Part shown: positions 17,210 through 27,076 of the stretch, piece by piece
Layout: every line of letters begins with the position of its first letter
Numbering within the stretch: the stretch's first letter is position 1
From: Solibacteraceae bacterium
GTDB lineage: Bacteria > Acidobacteriota > Terriglobia > Bryobacterales > Bryobacteraceae
Direction of reading: 5' to 3'
Assembly (NCBI GenBank): GCA_026984795.1
Contig: JALSRK010000009.1
Span: forward strand, 1 to 64,000
Length of the DNA: 64,000 nt
Made by a program: the position numbers and the translations under genes
The notes under the pieces: model-generated
Database searches by the model: none
What the model was told of the DNA's origin: nothing
Seen by the model: the letters and a program-made list of their open reading frames with translations, nothing else

Positions 17210-20200
17210 ATGCGGACGACACATCTTAGATACATCTGCCATAGTATTTTTATTTTGTCCTGCGCCGCCCACTTAATCTATCAGCCCTATCTTTGGGGGC
17301 AGCAAACTGAAGTCCCCGCCAACCAGCTTCGATTGTGGTTGAGAGCAGACTCAGGTGTTATCCTTAAGAATGGACGGGTTCAAAAATGGCAGGACCGCTC
17401 CGGGAACAGCGTCGATGCCGTCCAGCCGGATCCTGCCCGCCAGCCGCTCTATGTCAGCAACGCGGTCAACGGCAAGCCGGCCGTCGCCTTTGACGGCGCG
17501 GGAGATCACATGACCTTCCGCCTGCCCCTCAACGGTCTCGCCAAGCTCACCCTCGTGATCGTCTGTTCCTCGCCCATGGACGCCGATGGAGGTTGGAACG
17601 GCGTCCGCAACGCTCCCCTGTTCTGGGACGAAACCGCAGCCTGGGGCACCGTCCATTTGAGTCCGTTCCCCAAGATCATCCGCTATCGCTTCGGCACCGG
17701 GCAGAGTCAGAACCTCCCCTCTTACAAACTGCCGGATCCGGCGGCCAACCGTTACCGGGTTGTCTTGGCGATCAAGGATGGATCCCGCGAGTCGCTCTAC
17801 GTGGACGGCATAAACGTCCTGAATCAGAATGGCAAGTTGACTACGATCCAGAACGTCCAGGACGTAGGAAACTTGGGGCGCGGCTATCAGGATACATACT
17901 TCAAAGGTGAGATCGCCGAAGTCCTGGTATACGGAAAAGCCCTCTCCAGCGCCGAGCGAGGCCAACTGACAGCATACTTGAATGAAAGATATCTCGCCGG
18001 CGCCGCCTCGCCGCCTCCCAATCAAGCGCCCACCGTGAACGCGGGCAGCGACCAGACGGTCACCTACCCGCAAGCCGCAACCTTGAACGGGTCCGCCGGC
18101 GACGATGGGTTGCCTTTCGGGCAGCTCAACCTCTCCTGGACGAAGGTATCCGGGCCGGGAACCGTCACCTTTACCGCGCCGCAAAAGGCCGCCACGCAAG
18201 CTTCGTTCAGCGCCCCCGGGACCTATGTGCTCCGGCTCACCGCCACGGACGGGGAACTCAGCTCCTCCGACGAGGTTCAGGTCGCGGCGAACAGCTCCGT
18301 CACCGCCGCCGCTGCCGGGGTTCCCGCGGCCGGGCTGAAGTTGTGGCTGGCGGCCGATCAGGGCGTCACCCTGAACGGCGGGAAAGTCCAGCGCTGGAAA
18401 GACCAGTCCGGCACCCGCGCCGACGCCGTGCAGAACACCGCCGCCTATCAACCCACGCTGGTGACCAACGCTCTCAACGGCAAGCCCGTCGTGCGCTTCG
18501 ACGGCGTGAACGACTTCATGACGTTCCAGTATTCCCCGAACGGTCTCACCGGCATGACGCTCGTTCTCGTCAGCGCCGCCGCCCAGGACTATGACGGCTC
18601 CTCCAACGGTGTTCGCAATGCTCCGCTGTTCTGGAACGAAACGGGTAGCTGGGGAACGGTGCATCTCAGCCCGTTCCAGCGAGTAGTCCGGTTCCGCTTC
18701 GGCACCGGCCAGACGGGCAACCTCCCTGCTTACCAGTTGCCCGATCCCCAGGGAATGAAGGAGCGCATCGTCATCGCCGTTAAGAACGGTCCGAACGAGT
18801 CCCTGTTCGTCGATGGGAAAAAGGTGCTCAACGTCAGCGGCAAGCTGTCTACGATCCAGCGGATCCAGGCCCAGGGCAACCTCGGCCGCGGATACGACGA
18901 CGACACCTTCTTTGCCGGCGACATCGCCGAGGTGCTGGTATACCAGCGGGCCTTGACCGACCAGGAGATTTCCTCGCTCCAACAATACCTCCAGGCGAAG
19001 TACTTCGGCGGCGCCTCCTCCGGCTCCGGCGCCGGCTCTTCGCAACCCCTTTCCGGGGGAGCGGCGAACCAGGCGCCGGTCGTCGACGCCGGCGCTGACT
19101 TCAGCGTCACGCTTCCGGCTTCCGCCGGCCTTCAGGGCAGCGCCGACGACGACGGCCTCCCGTCCGGCACGCTCACGTACCAGTGGTCGCAGGTAAGCGG
19201 GCCCGCCGCGGCGACAATCGCCAACGCTACTTCCTTGTCTCCCAGAGCTTACTTTACGGCGCCCGGGCGGTATGTCCTGCGTCTGACGGCCAGCGACGGC
19301 CAGCTCTCCGCTTCCGACGACGTCACCGTCACCGCCGCCCGTTCCTCGTCCAGCAGCCCCACCGGTTTCAACCAGGTTGACTTCGACGAATACGTGCCCC
19401 AGGTCGATGGGGTGATCAACGTCAAGACGATGTGCGGCGCCAAGGGCGACGGCGTCACTGATGATACGGCGGCTTTGCGGAACTGCATCAGGAACAATAT
19501 CGGCGCGGGTTACAGCCGCCGCTATTCGGTCCTCTACTTTCCTAAAGGAACGTACCTGGTCAGTGACACGCTGGCCTTCCGGGACTCGACAGGAGCCTGC
19601 CGCGCCTATCTCGCCGTCGCTGGAGAATCGCGTTCCCAAACGATCATCCGCCTCAAAGACAAAGCGCCCGGTTTCGGCAATCCGGACCGCCCAAAGGCGG
19701 TGCTCTGGTTGGCCAACGAGCAAACGCCCGGTTCGGCGGAAGACGCTGAATGCGCTGTGGGACAGTCGGGATTCGGAAACGATATCTGGAACTTGACCAT
19801 TGACGTCGGCTCGGGCAACGGCGGGGCGGTGGGCATCGACTATGTCGGTCACAACGGAGTCGGCATCTACGGCGTCACCGTCAAGAGCCGCGACGGGAAA
19901 GGCCGGTACGGGATCGGCGCCTATCGCCGCCGGCCGTACGGACCGGTTCTGGCTCTGTTCAACTACATCACCGTGGAAGGCTTCGACTACGGCATCTTCC
20001 TCGACGACTCTTGCTGCAGTCTCACACTGGAACATATCGAACTCGACAACCAGAACAAGTACGGCGTCTACAATCGGGCGCAGGCATTATCGATCCGTAA
20101 GCTTTTCTCGAGAAACGCCGTCCCCGCTGTTTACGCGGAGACCAATCTCAGCCAGATCGTCCTGCTGGACAGCCGCCTGGAAGGCGGCGCCTCCCGGAAC

Positions 20201-21265
20201 TCGGCCATCGTCAATGCCAACAGCAGTGGCAGCCTCTTCGTCCGCAACGTGGCGGTCAACGGTTATGGTCATTCCATCAACGACGCCGGCAAGACGGTTG
20301 ACGGCGATATCTCCGAGTGGTGGTCGGACGGTCCGTACAAGCTTTTCCCCAGTTCGAACACCTCCTTGAATCTCCCCGTCGAGGAAACACCTGTCTACAC
20401 GAACCGCACGCCGTCTGACTGGGCCAACGTTCGGGACTACGGCGCCAAGCCGGACGATTACCGCGATGACGCCGCGGCGATCCAGGCGGCCATCGACAGC
20501 GGCAAGCCGGTGATCTACTTCCCTCGGGGACAGTACAACATCGGCCGAACAGTCTACCTCCGGGGAGCCGTCCGCAAGCTGACCGGCTTCGGCGCTCAGA
20601 TCCGCCCGCATGACACTTCGATGACGTCCTCCTCGAAACCGGCGTTCATCGTAACCAATAAACTCGCCGGCCCTGACGTCACCATCGAGCATATTGGTTT
20701 CTCCCCCAACTACACCTCGAAGGGTACTCTGAGATTCGGCAGAGTCTTCTACAGCCAGAGCGACGCTGACGTCATCCTCCGCTACCTCAAGAGCGGCACC
20801 TCCTATGCCGGCAAGCCTGGCGTGAAAGGCAGACTCTTCGTTGAAAGCGTCTGCTGCGGTCTGTTCCTGGTTGATAATCAGAAGGCCTACTTCCGGGGTT
20901 TCAACCCCGAGGGGACAAAACAACACCTGCTCGTCACCGGGAGCCAGGCTCAAGCGTGGTTGCTCGGGGGCAAGTCCGAAAGGTTCCAGAGGGGCAAGGC
21001 GCTCTTCGAAGCCAGGGCTGGCGCCAAGCTGGAAGTGCTGGGCTTCCTTTTTGCGGGCGGCGCCGGAAGAGATCCGAGCAATACGCCTCTCATCCGCGAT
21101 GTGGAAGCCGACGTTTCGGGCACCTTCTGCACGTACTACTCGACGCCCCCGGACTTCACCGTGATCGTTCAGGAAACCAAAGGAGGCGTCACGAAACAGC
21201 AGGGCCGCTCCGGACTTCCTAACCGCGGTCCCTGGAAGCACATACCCCTCTGGGTCGGCTGGTAA
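17210..21265 (+). CDS. Giant secreted pectate-lyase-fold protein with duplicated LamG-PKD module
   Basis: This 1351-residue protein has a signal peptide (hydrophobic core at about residues 9-30). Domains in order: LamG-like lectin (about 36-265), PKD-like beta-sandwich (about 272-360), a second LamG (375-605), a second PKD (630-710), then two beta-helix segments of the pectate lyase 3 / GH28-GH55 type. The helices open with VINVKTMCGAKGDGVTDDTAA (about 735; quoted in part: GAKGDGVTDDTAA) and YGAKPDDYRDDAAAIQAAI (about 1090). The enzyme probably binds and may cleave an extracellular polysaccharide; the substrate is unknown. The first ~130 bases are AT-rich and use codons unlike the rest, suggesting the leader was acquired separately. 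Confidence 0.8.
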   Translation: MRTTHLRYICHSIFILSCAAHLIYQPYLWGQQTEVPANQLRLWLRADSGVILKNGRVQKWQDRSGNSVDAVQPDPARQPLYVSNAVNGKPAVAFDGAGDHMTFRLPLNGLAKLTLVIVCSSPMDADGGWNGVRNAPLFWDETAAWGTVHLSPFPKIIRYRFGTGQSQNLPSYKLPDPAANRYRVVLAIKDGSRESLYVDGINVLNQNGKLTTIQNVQDVGNLGRGYQDTYFKGEIAEVLVYGKALSSAERGQLTAYLNERYLAGAASPPPNQAPTVNAGSDQTVTYPQAATLNGSAGDDGLPFGQLNLSWTKVSGPGTVTFTAPQKAATQASFSAPGTYVLRLTATDGELSSSDEVQVAANSSVTAAAAGVPAAGLKLWLAADQGVTLNGGKVQRWKDQSGTRADAVQNTAAYQPTLVTNALNGKPVVRFDGVNDFMTFQYSPNGLTGMTLVLVSAAAQDYDGSSNGVRNAPLFWNETGSWGTVHLSPFQRVVRFRFGTGQTGNLPAYQLPDPQGMKERIVIAVKNGPNESLFVDGKKVLNVSGKLSTIQRIQAQGNLGRGYDDDTFFAGDIAEVLVYQRALTDQEISSLQQYLQAKYFGGASSGSGAGSSQPLSGGAANQAPVVDAGADFSVTLPASAGLQGSADDDGLPSGTLTYQWSQVSGPAAATIANATSLSPRAYFTAPGRYVLRLTASDGQLSASDDVTVTAARSSSSSPTGFNQVDFDEYVPQVDGVINVKTMCGAKGDGVTDDTAALRNCIRNNIGAGYSRRYSVLYFPKGTYLVSDTLAFRDSTGACRAYLAVAGESRSQTIIRLKDKAPGFGNPDRPKAVLWLANEQTPGSAEDAECAVGQSGFGNDIWNLTIDVGSGNGGAVGIDYVGHNGVGIYGVTVKSRDGKGRYGIGAYRRRPYGPVLALFNYITVEGFDYGIFLDDSCCSLTLEHIELDNQNKYGVYNRAQALSIRKLFSRNAVPAVYAETNLSQIVLLDSRLEGGASRNSAIVNANSSGSLFVRNVAVNGYGHSINDAGKTVDGDISEWWSDGPYKLFPSSNTSLNLPVEETPVYTNRTPSDWANVRDYGAKPDDYRDDAAAIQAAIDSGKPVIYFPRGQYNIGRTVYLRGAVRKLTGFGAQIRPHDTSMTSSSKPAFIVTNKLAGPDVTIEHIGFSPNYTSKGTLRFGRVFYSQSDADVILRYLKSGTSYAGKPGVKGRLFVESVCCGLFLVDNQKAYFRGFNPEGTKQHLLVTGSQAQAWLLGGKSERFQRGKALFEARAGAKLEVLGFLFAGGAGRDPSNTPLIRDVEADVSGTFCTYYSTPPDFTVIVQETKGGVTKQQGRSGLPNRGPWKHIPLWVGW

Positions 21266-21405
21266 CTTCGGCATCCCCGCACTGCGCCCGTCCTTGCACC
21301 GGTCTTCTGAGTGCCGTGGGGCGGGCGCCCCCCTCGCTCACTTTATGGACTCGCCTCCTTGCCGCCGTACCGGCGCCCCGTTCGAGAGCCGCCCGTCCCT
21401 CCGGT

Positions 21406-22389
21406 TCATGAGATGTCACCGGCGGCCCGCGCCGGGGCGATTTCAGGCCGGCTCTTCTTGTCCCGGTCGCCGGCAAGCCTCCCGGCAAGCCGGCGGGCTG
21501 CTACCAGGAGATCCCGTGCCATCCGGGGCGAGTTCCAGAAAACATACTTGGCCATCGCGCCATAGCAGTAAACTGCCTCCCAGGGAGTGAACGGTCCTTG
21601 GCGAATGATCCGTAGAAACTCTCCGGCAAGTCTCCAGTCCGGGAATACGATCGCATTACGGTCGGCAAGACGCCACCACGACACCTGGTGCCTCCGGCGC
21701 AGGTAAACCAAGGTGAACTTGCTGGAGTGGGTCCGGTTGAAAAACAGGTACTCAGGGATCTTCGCGAACCTCCCCAGAGCGGCCATCCAGGCGACCAGGA
21801 TGTGGTCGCCGCCGGAATGGCCGCAGAACAGCGGCGTCCGCCGCAAGGCATCCGAGCGCATCAGCCCCCAAATGATTTCGACGTCGGAATGCGGATGCCG
21901 CAGGAACGGATACGGAGGCCGCAGCCGGCCGGCACGGGCGGCGAATCGCACGTGACGGTACGGAGAGTCATAGCCGATCGTGTCGGGATCGCGGAATTCC
22001 ACCACGTTGCCGTCCTCGTCGATCTCCGCCGTCTTTGTGTAAGCGATGACGGCCTCCGGATTGGCGTCCAGAGCTGCTATGCATCTCTCCAAATAGTTCG
22101 GGGAGATCAAGTCATCGTGCGCCGCCCACCTGAAGTATTCCGTGTGGCACTCGCGGAACACGTAGTTGAAATTCGCCGCTGCGCCCAGGTTCTTCGGATG
22201 ACGATAGTAGCGAATCCGGGGATCCCTGGCGGCATACTCCCGGCAGATCTTCTCCGTATCGTCCGTGGACGCGTTGTCTCCGATAACAAGTTCAAAGTCT
22301 TGAAAAGTTTGCGCCAGAATTGAGTCCAACGCTTCCCGGAGATAGCCGCTGCCGTTGTACACCGGCATACCTATGGTTACACGAGCCAT
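21406..22389 (-). CDS. Family 2 glycosyltransferase
   Basis: This 327-residue protein has the GT-A fold. The N-terminal MARVTIGMPVYNGSGYL is the nucleotide-sugar binding strand, GDNASTDDT follows, and HDDL (about residue 100) supplies the metal-binding acidic pair. There are no clear membrane helices, so the enzyme is cytoplasmic or peripheral. It transfers one sugar to a lipid-linked or growing glycan; donor and acceptor are not predictable. It is the last gene of the 24-kb polysaccharide operon, 15 bp after the preceding glycosyltransferase gene. Confidence 0.88.
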   Translation of the reverse strand: MARVTIGMPVYNGSGYLREALDSILAQTFQDFELVIGDNASTDDTEKICREYAARDPRIRYYRHPKNLGAAANFNYVFRECHTEYFRWAAHDDLISPNYLERCIAALDANPEAVIAYTKTAEIDEDGNVVEFRDPDTIGYDSPYRHVRFAARAGRLRPPYPFLRHPHSDVEIIWGLMRSDALRRTPLFCGHSGGDHILVAWMAALGRFAKIPEYLFFNRTHSSKFTLVYLRRRHQVSWWRLADRNAIVFPDWRLAGEFLRIIRQGPFTPWEAVYCYGAMAKYVFWNSPRMARDLLVAARRLAGRLAGDRDKKSRPEIAPARAAGDIS

Positions 22390-22404
22390 TCTTAGTTTCT
22401 CCTC

Positions 22405-23583
22405 CTAAACAATGGGCAATGGATTCTGAAGAGCGACAGGTCGAGCGGTATGTACGATCTCTTCGTAACTACGGGCGGCTTCCTCTGCCGCCCGGTCCCA
22501 GGTGAAGTGGGCGTACGCGTAGCAGCGCCCCGCTTCCCCGAGGACAGGCCACCGGCGCCGTTCCCTCAGCGCCGCTTCCAGCCCGGCCCATAGGGATGCG
22601 GCGTCCGGCGCGACGACGTACCCGCAACCAGCGGCTTTCACCGCTGAAGTGATTCCCGTATTCGTAGAGACGATCACCGGCGTCCCAACGGCCATCGCTT
22701 CCAGAACGACTCTAGGGAACGCGTCGTGCCGCGACGGGCACAATAGCAGGTCGGCCGATTTGATGGTTTCCCAGCGGAGCGCCGGCTCCACCGGGCCCCG
22801 GAATCGGACCAGCCCGCCCAGCCTCAGGTCCTTAGCCATGCGCAACAGCTTCGGTGTCTCGCCGCGTTGGTCGGGCCCCACCAACGAGACCTCCAGCCCC
22901 TCCGGCGTCTTTCCGGCTGCCCGGCCTGCCGCGAGAGCCCGGAGCAGCAGATCCAGGCCTTTTGTGTGAGCGTCGATGCGGCCGAGATACAGCAAATGCA
23001 AGCCGTCACCGGGCGGCCGTGGTCTGGGGGTGAGCCGGGCGAGTTCCTCGTCGTCCAGACCGCTGTGAACCACAAAGGTTGGCGTCCGGATTCCGTACTC
23101 CCGCAGGCATGCCGTCTGGTACTCGTCGAAGACCTGGATGGCCACCGCCCCATTGAGCATCGGCCGTTCAAACAACCGCCCGTAGAGGGCTTTGCGCATG
23201 GAGCGCCTTCCCAGCAGGGCGGGGTGGTGCAAGCCCCGGGGGCATACCACGTACGGAACGCCGGCGCGGCGCGCGCTCCACGCCACCAGCGCCGCAGCAG
23301 GGTTGAACAGCCCATGAACAACCAGCAAGTCGAGCTGGTCGCGGTTCTCGGCAAAGCGCTCCCGCAGACCGCGGCAGATGAAGTGCGGCAGGCCCCGCGG
23401 CGCCGGATAGTGGACGACCCGCAAACCGGGCGTCTCGCCCTGCTTCTCTCCGCCCGCCGGAAGCCCGCAGCCGTAGATGACGACCTCGTGACCCAGCCGC
23501 GCCAGGCCCGCCGCCAGCTCCTTGACACCGCGCGTGGTGCTGCCGGGAGCTGGGTAATGGGAGAGGAAGTGGCCGATTCTCAT
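22405..23583 (-). CDS. Family 4 glycosyltransferase
   Basis: This 392-residue protein has two Rossmann-like domains of the GT-B fold. The N-terminal part has HFLSHYPAPGSTTRGVKELA, a typical GT4 acceptor-binding start. The C-terminal part holds LYLGRIDAHTKGLDLLL and the E-x7-E region FPRVVLEAMAVGTPVI that contacts the nucleotide-sugar. It is a retaining transferase, cytoplasmic side. Its ATG overlaps the stop of the gene before it (ATGA, 23580-23583), showing translational coupling in the operon. Confidence 0.9.
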   Translation of the reverse strand: MRIGHFLSHYPAPGSTTRGVKELAAGLARLGHEVVIYGCGLPAGGEKQGETPGLRVVHYPAPRGLPHFICRGLRERFAENRDQLDLLVVHGLFNPAAALVAWSARRAGVPYVVCPRGLHHPALLGRRSMRKALYGRLFERPMLNGAVAIQVFDEYQTACLREYGIRTPTFVVHSGLDDEELARLTPRPRPPGDGLHLLYLGRIDAHTKGLDLLLRALAAGRAAGKTPEGLEVSLVGPDQRGETPKLLRMAKDLRLGGLVRFRGPVEPALRWETIKSADLLLCPSRHDAFPRVVLEAMAVGTPVIVSTNTGITSAVKAAGCGYVVAPDAASLWAGLEAALRERRRWPVLGEAGRCYAYAHFTWDRAAEEAARSYEEIVHTARPVALQNPLPIV

Positions 23584-24665
23584 CCGCCCCGTCCCCCGCC
23601 GGCGGGATCTTCCCCCGGCCTCTCAGCTTCATCCGCGGGCCCTCTCGCCGCGGCGGTTGCTAGGCCGCGGCGTCGGCGAGTCCGCCGGTAGCGTAGCCAT
23701 TGCCGGGCGAAGAGAACCACGAACCGCGGATTGTGCTTGAGATAGCGCCGCCACAATCGCCGGGGCTCGGTCGCCAGCCGGAAGAGCCATTCGAGCCCGA
23801 GCGGCATCATCCATTGCGGCGCCTGACGCTTCGTTCCGGCGAGGAAGTCGAAGGCCGCTCCCACCCCCAGCATCACCGCCCGGACACGGCCACGGTGCCG
23901 GTGCATCCACGCGTCCTGTTTCGGACTGCTCAGCCCCACGAACAGGATCCGCGCGCCGCTGGCGTTCATCTCCTGGACGACCCGGTCGTCCTCCTCCGGA
24001 GTCAGGGGGCGGAACGGCGGCGACCACGCGTACGCGACCTCGAGCGCCGGATATTCCTTCCGCACCGTAGCCAGAAGCTTCCCGAGCGTTTCCGGCGACG
24101 CTCCATAGAATCCCACGGGCAGGCCTTTACGCTCGGCCTCCTCGAGCAGGCGGGGCGTCAAATAGGGACCGTAGACGCGTGTGGCGCCGCTTACTCCAAG
24201 CGCCCGCAGAGCCCAGACCAGGGGCATCCCATCCGGAGTTACCAGGTCGGCCGTGTTCATTACCGCCTGCAGCGGCGCCGAATCCCAAGCTTCCATGACC
24301 TGGTTTACCGTAGCCACGCACACATATCGCGATTCCTGCCGCTGGGCCCAGGCGGCCACCAGCCCGACGGCTTCTTCGTAAGAAGTCGCATCCACCCGGA
24401 TGCAGACGACGTCGCGGGATTCCATGGGAGCCGGCGGCGGGCTTCCCCCCCATGAGAACCCATTTCCGGCGGACCGGGCCCCCGGTCCGCCGGACGAAGC
24501 CGCGCCCGCAGGACCGAGGACCGGCGCACAGGATACGGCTGCTGTCGTGGAGTTTTTCATGTTACGCGTCACCCATGCGGCGCCGTCTGTCCCCAGGGGT
24601 CGCCCCTGGCTTCCTCCCGCGCGCGCCGCGTTTCTTTCCCGGCCTGGCCGGTGGTACGGCTTCAT
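23580..24665 (-). CDS. WecG/TagA/CpsF family glycosyltransferase (GT26)
   Basis: This 361-residue protein has a GT26 domain from about residue 82. Visible blocks are TVNQVMEAWDSAPLQ, TPDGMPLVWALR, RVYGPYL, FYGASPETL and FVGLSSPKQDAWM. Known members add N-acetylmannosamine or N-acetylmannosaminuronic acid to polyprenyl-linked GlcNAc, at an early step of repeat-unit assembly. The first 80 residues are unconserved and Gly/Pro/Ala-rich. The ATG at 24665 overlaps the previous stop as ATGA, which favours it, but ATG 24560 or 24425 would remove the unconserved leader and one of them may be the true start. Confidence 0.85.
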   Translation of the reverse strand: MKPYHRPGRERNAARAGGSQGRPLGTDGAAWVTRNMKNSTTAAVSCAPVLGPAGAASSGGPGARSAGNGFSWGGSPPPAPMESRDVVCIRVDATSYEEAVGLVAAWAQRQESRYVCVATVNQVMEAWDSAPLQAVMNTADLVTPDGMPLVWALRALGVSGATRVYGPYLTPRLLEEAERKGLPVGFYGASPETLGKLLATVRKEYPALEVAYAWSPPFRPLTPEEDDRVVQEMNASGARILFVGLSSPKQDAWMHRHRGRVRAVMLGVGAAFDFLAGTKRQAPQWMMPLGLEWLFRLATEPRRLWRRYLKHNPRFVVLFARQWLRYRRTRRRRGLATAAARGPADEAERPGEDPAGGGRGG

Positions 24666-25858
24666 GATCGCTGATTCTCGATTGCACGGCTGTAGATCTC
24701 CATCAATCGCCCGTAGTTCTTTTCAGCCGTGTACTTCTCCAGGTACTCGGCCCGGGCCGCCGAGCGCATCCTCGCCCGCGCGCGGGGATGCGAATGGATC
24801 CAGTTGACCTCCGCGGCGAGAGACTCGGAACGCCCGGCCGCACAAAGCCGCCCCGTGCGCCCATGTTCGACCAGTTCCGCAGCCGCGCCGAGCCGCGTCG
24901 CGATCACCGGCAAGCCGGTAGCGAACGCCTCCACGATCGCCAGCGGAAAGTTCTCGTAAGAGAGCGACGGGTGGATCAACGCCGTCGCCCTCTTCATCAG
25001 CGTCAGCACCTCAGTCTTGGTCCGCCGTCCGATCCATTCGATGTTCGGCCGGCGCTTCACGGCTTCCCCCACCGCGCCCGCCAGCGGGCCGTCGCCGGCT
25101 ACCAGCAGCCGAATGCGCCGGTCCACTCCCTCCCACGCCTCCAGCATCGTCATGACGCCTTTGTAATCCGCCAGGCGGCCGGCGAACAGCACAAACCCGC
25201 CGTTCTCGTCCCCTGGGCCCAGATCCGGAGCATGGAAGTTCGGCTTGACGAAGATCCGGTCGGCCGGGAGCCCGCCCTGGATGAACGTCCGCCGGGAAAA
25301 TTCGCTCAGCGCGATGTAGCCATTCACCTTCTTCGTCCAAGTACCCGTCACCCGGTGCACCGCACTGATCGCCGCCGCCACCGCCGTCTCGGCGCGCGAA
25401 CCGTGGTAGCAGCCGTGCAGCACCCCGGGCCAGCCGAACCGTTTGCCGACGCACGCGTGACATGGCTTCCCGTCGCGGAGCAATAACGCGTTCGGACAGC
25501 AGATCCGGTAGTTGTGCAGGGTGTGCACCACCGGCACGCCGGCATCCCGGCAGGCCCGGAAGATCGCCGGCGAAAGAGTCGGAAAGTAGTTGTGGACGTG
25601 GACGATCCGCGCCCGCGTTTGCCGGCACAGCCGCCCGATCCGCGCCGCCCACTCCCGTGACCACACCGCCTGCAACCCTGTCCGTAACCGGCCCCGCAGC
25701 GTCGCCACGTCCGCCGGGTCCAGGACCACCGGAAGCGGAGCCCACCCGTGCGAACGCAACAGCTCGCACTCGGCCGCGAAGACTTCGTCTTCCCCGCCCC
25801 GCTCCCGGTAGCGGCAGTGCAGCAAGAGGACCGTCGGTCGAGACGTATGGCTTTCCAA
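24662..25858 (-). CDS. Family 4 glycosyltransferase
   Basis: This 398-residue GT-B protein has an N-terminal half with VHVHNYFPTLSPAIF and HTLHNYRICC, typical of GT4 enzymes of capsule and exopolysaccharide clusters. The C-terminal half has VLFAGRLADYKGV and ENFPLAIVEAFATGLPVIAT, the nucleotide-sugar binding E-x7-E element. Several cysteines (CCPN, CHACVG) lie around residues 118-138, a pattern often seen in this subgroup. It ends in an ATGA overlap with the GT26 gene and starts 19 bp after the methyltransferase gene. Confidence 0.9.
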   Translation of the reverse strand: MESHTSRPTVLLLHCRYRERGGEDEVFAAECELLRSHGWAPLPVVLDPADVATLRGRLRTGLQAVWSREWAARIGRLCRQTRARIVHVHNYFPTLSPAIFRACRDAGVPVVHTLHNYRICCPNALLLRDGKPCHACVGKRFGWPGVLHGCYHGSRAETAVAAAISAVHRVTGTWTKKVNGYIALSEFSRRTFIQGGLPADRIFVKPNFHAPDLGPGDENGGFVLFAGRLADYKGVMTMLEAWEGVDRRIRLLVAGDGPLAGAVGEAVKRRPNIEWIGRRTKTEVLTLMKRATALIHPSLSYENFPLAIVEAFATGLPVIATRLGAAAELVEHGRTGRLCAAGRSESLAAEVNWIHSHPRARARMRSAARAEYLEKYTAEKNYGRLMEIYSRAIENQRS

Positions 25859-25877
25859 TTCTTTGCGCCCTGCCTTG

Positions 25878-27056
25878 CTACGCGAAGACCATCCTGCAGT
25901 TCAGCCCCAGGTCATCAATGAGAGCCTGGATCTCTTCGGCATAGATGCGGTTCATCACGATGATCTCTGACGGCGGGTTGTGCACCAGTTCAGACGGAGC
26001 GACGATCCGGTGTCCGGTGACGGCCACGAATTTTCCCTGCTTCTTCGGGTTCACATCCACCACCACCGTGACCTCCTCGCCGGCCCCGGTCAGGTTCAGA
26101 AACATCGTCCCCTTCGAGCCGGCGCCCCACACTGCGGCCGTACGTCCGGTCCGCCTCAGCTCGGCCAGGCGGGCACTCCACCTGGCGAGCTTTCCCGTGA
26201 ACCTGCGGCGAAAGGTGACGATCTCTTGAACTGTCGGCGTCTTGCTGCCAAGGCCCGAAGCGGTTTCGCCGTTCGGTCCCGCATAGACGCCGAGAAACTG
26301 GCCCGCGTACTCCTCCGACACCCGGCTCGCGCCGAAGCCGGCCCGCTGGAACAGATGGCGCAAAGACTTCGGACAGAAATACGAGTAGTGCTCGTAGATG
26401 AGGTCCCAGATGCCGAGATCCCGAAAAGAGAACAAGGAGTTCGGCACTTCGAAGAACACCCCACAGGGCGCCTTGGCGCACAACTGCGCCCGCAGGTTCT
26501 GGACGAACTGCTGCGGCTCGGCGATGTGCTCGAGGGTCTGGCGGCAGCAGACCAGATCCGCCGGGATAAGGTCCGGGACCTCCCCGAAGGACTTGGAAAT
26601 GTACGATACCTCGTACCCCGTCCCGGCCACGGTAGCGGGCCCGTTGTGCGCCGGGTCGAAACCGACCCCCCGGCTCCCGCTTTCGGCGCAGATCAGCTCG
26701 AGAAAGAACCCCTCGCCACACCCTACATCCACCACGACTCCTCCATGGAGCTCGAGGAGATCGATGAGCCGATGAGCCAGATCCGCCGTGTAACGGGTAA
26801 AGCGCTCAGAGACTTCGAGAGGGTTGTGGTATGCCGGGTCGTAGGCAACCAGAGCCGGCTCGAACGCCTGGTTCCAAACATGGCCGCAGTCGGGGCAGAA
26901 GACCAGGTCCAACTCCCCTACGGCCGCTTGGCTGGCCTCCTCGGCGGACTCGAGCAATCGGTTGCAGAAGACAGGCACCCCCCGCAGGTGAAAGAACCTG
27001 AGTACTTCGTCGTTGTCGCAAATCGGGCACTGTGCGTGAGAGGTGCGAGCGTTCAT
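25878..27056 (-). CDS. Sugar C-methyltransferase-like protein (first of three in tandem by position)
   Basis: This protein of about 392 residues has three parts. An N-terminal zinc-ribbon-like domain carries CPIC and CPDCG. A class I methyltransferase domain has VVVDVGCGEGFFLEL. A C-terminal Rossmann-like domain has VWGAGSKGTMFLN. This is the layout of deoxysugar C-methyltransferases of the TylCIII/NovU group, which methylate C3 or C5 of NDP-4-keto sugars. ATG 27056 has AGGGA close upstream; a TTG at 27080 would add eight residues that overlap the previous gene. Its substrate presumably comes from the neighbouring CDP-sugar genes. Confidence 0.75.
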   Translation of the reverse strand: MNARTSHAQCPICDNDEVLRFFHLRGVPVFCNRLLESAEEASQAAVGELDLVFCPDCGHVWNQAFEPALVAYDPAYHNPLEVSERFTRYTADLAHRLIDLLELHGGVVVDVGCGEGFFLELICAESGSRGVGFDPAHNGPATVAGTGYEVSYISKSFGEVPDLIPADLVCCRQTLEHIAEPQQFVQNLRAQLCAKAPCGVFFEVPNSLFSFRDLGIWDLIYEHYSYFCPKSLRHLFQRAGFGASRVSEEYAGQFLGVYAGPNGETASGLGSKTPTVQEIVTFRRRFTGKLARWSARLAELRRTGRTAAVWGAGSKGTMFLNLTGAGEEVTVVVDVNPKKQGKFVAVTGHRIVAPSELVHNPPSEIIVMNRIYAEEIQALIDDLGLNCRMVFA

Positions 27057-27076
27057 TGGTTCCCTTCGATCTCTCT

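Noticed and set aside
17351-20035. 894-codon minus-strand open frame
   Set aside because: It is antisense to the pectate-lyase-fold gene; its translation shows no domain and it exists only because GC-rich codons suppress stops on the other strand.
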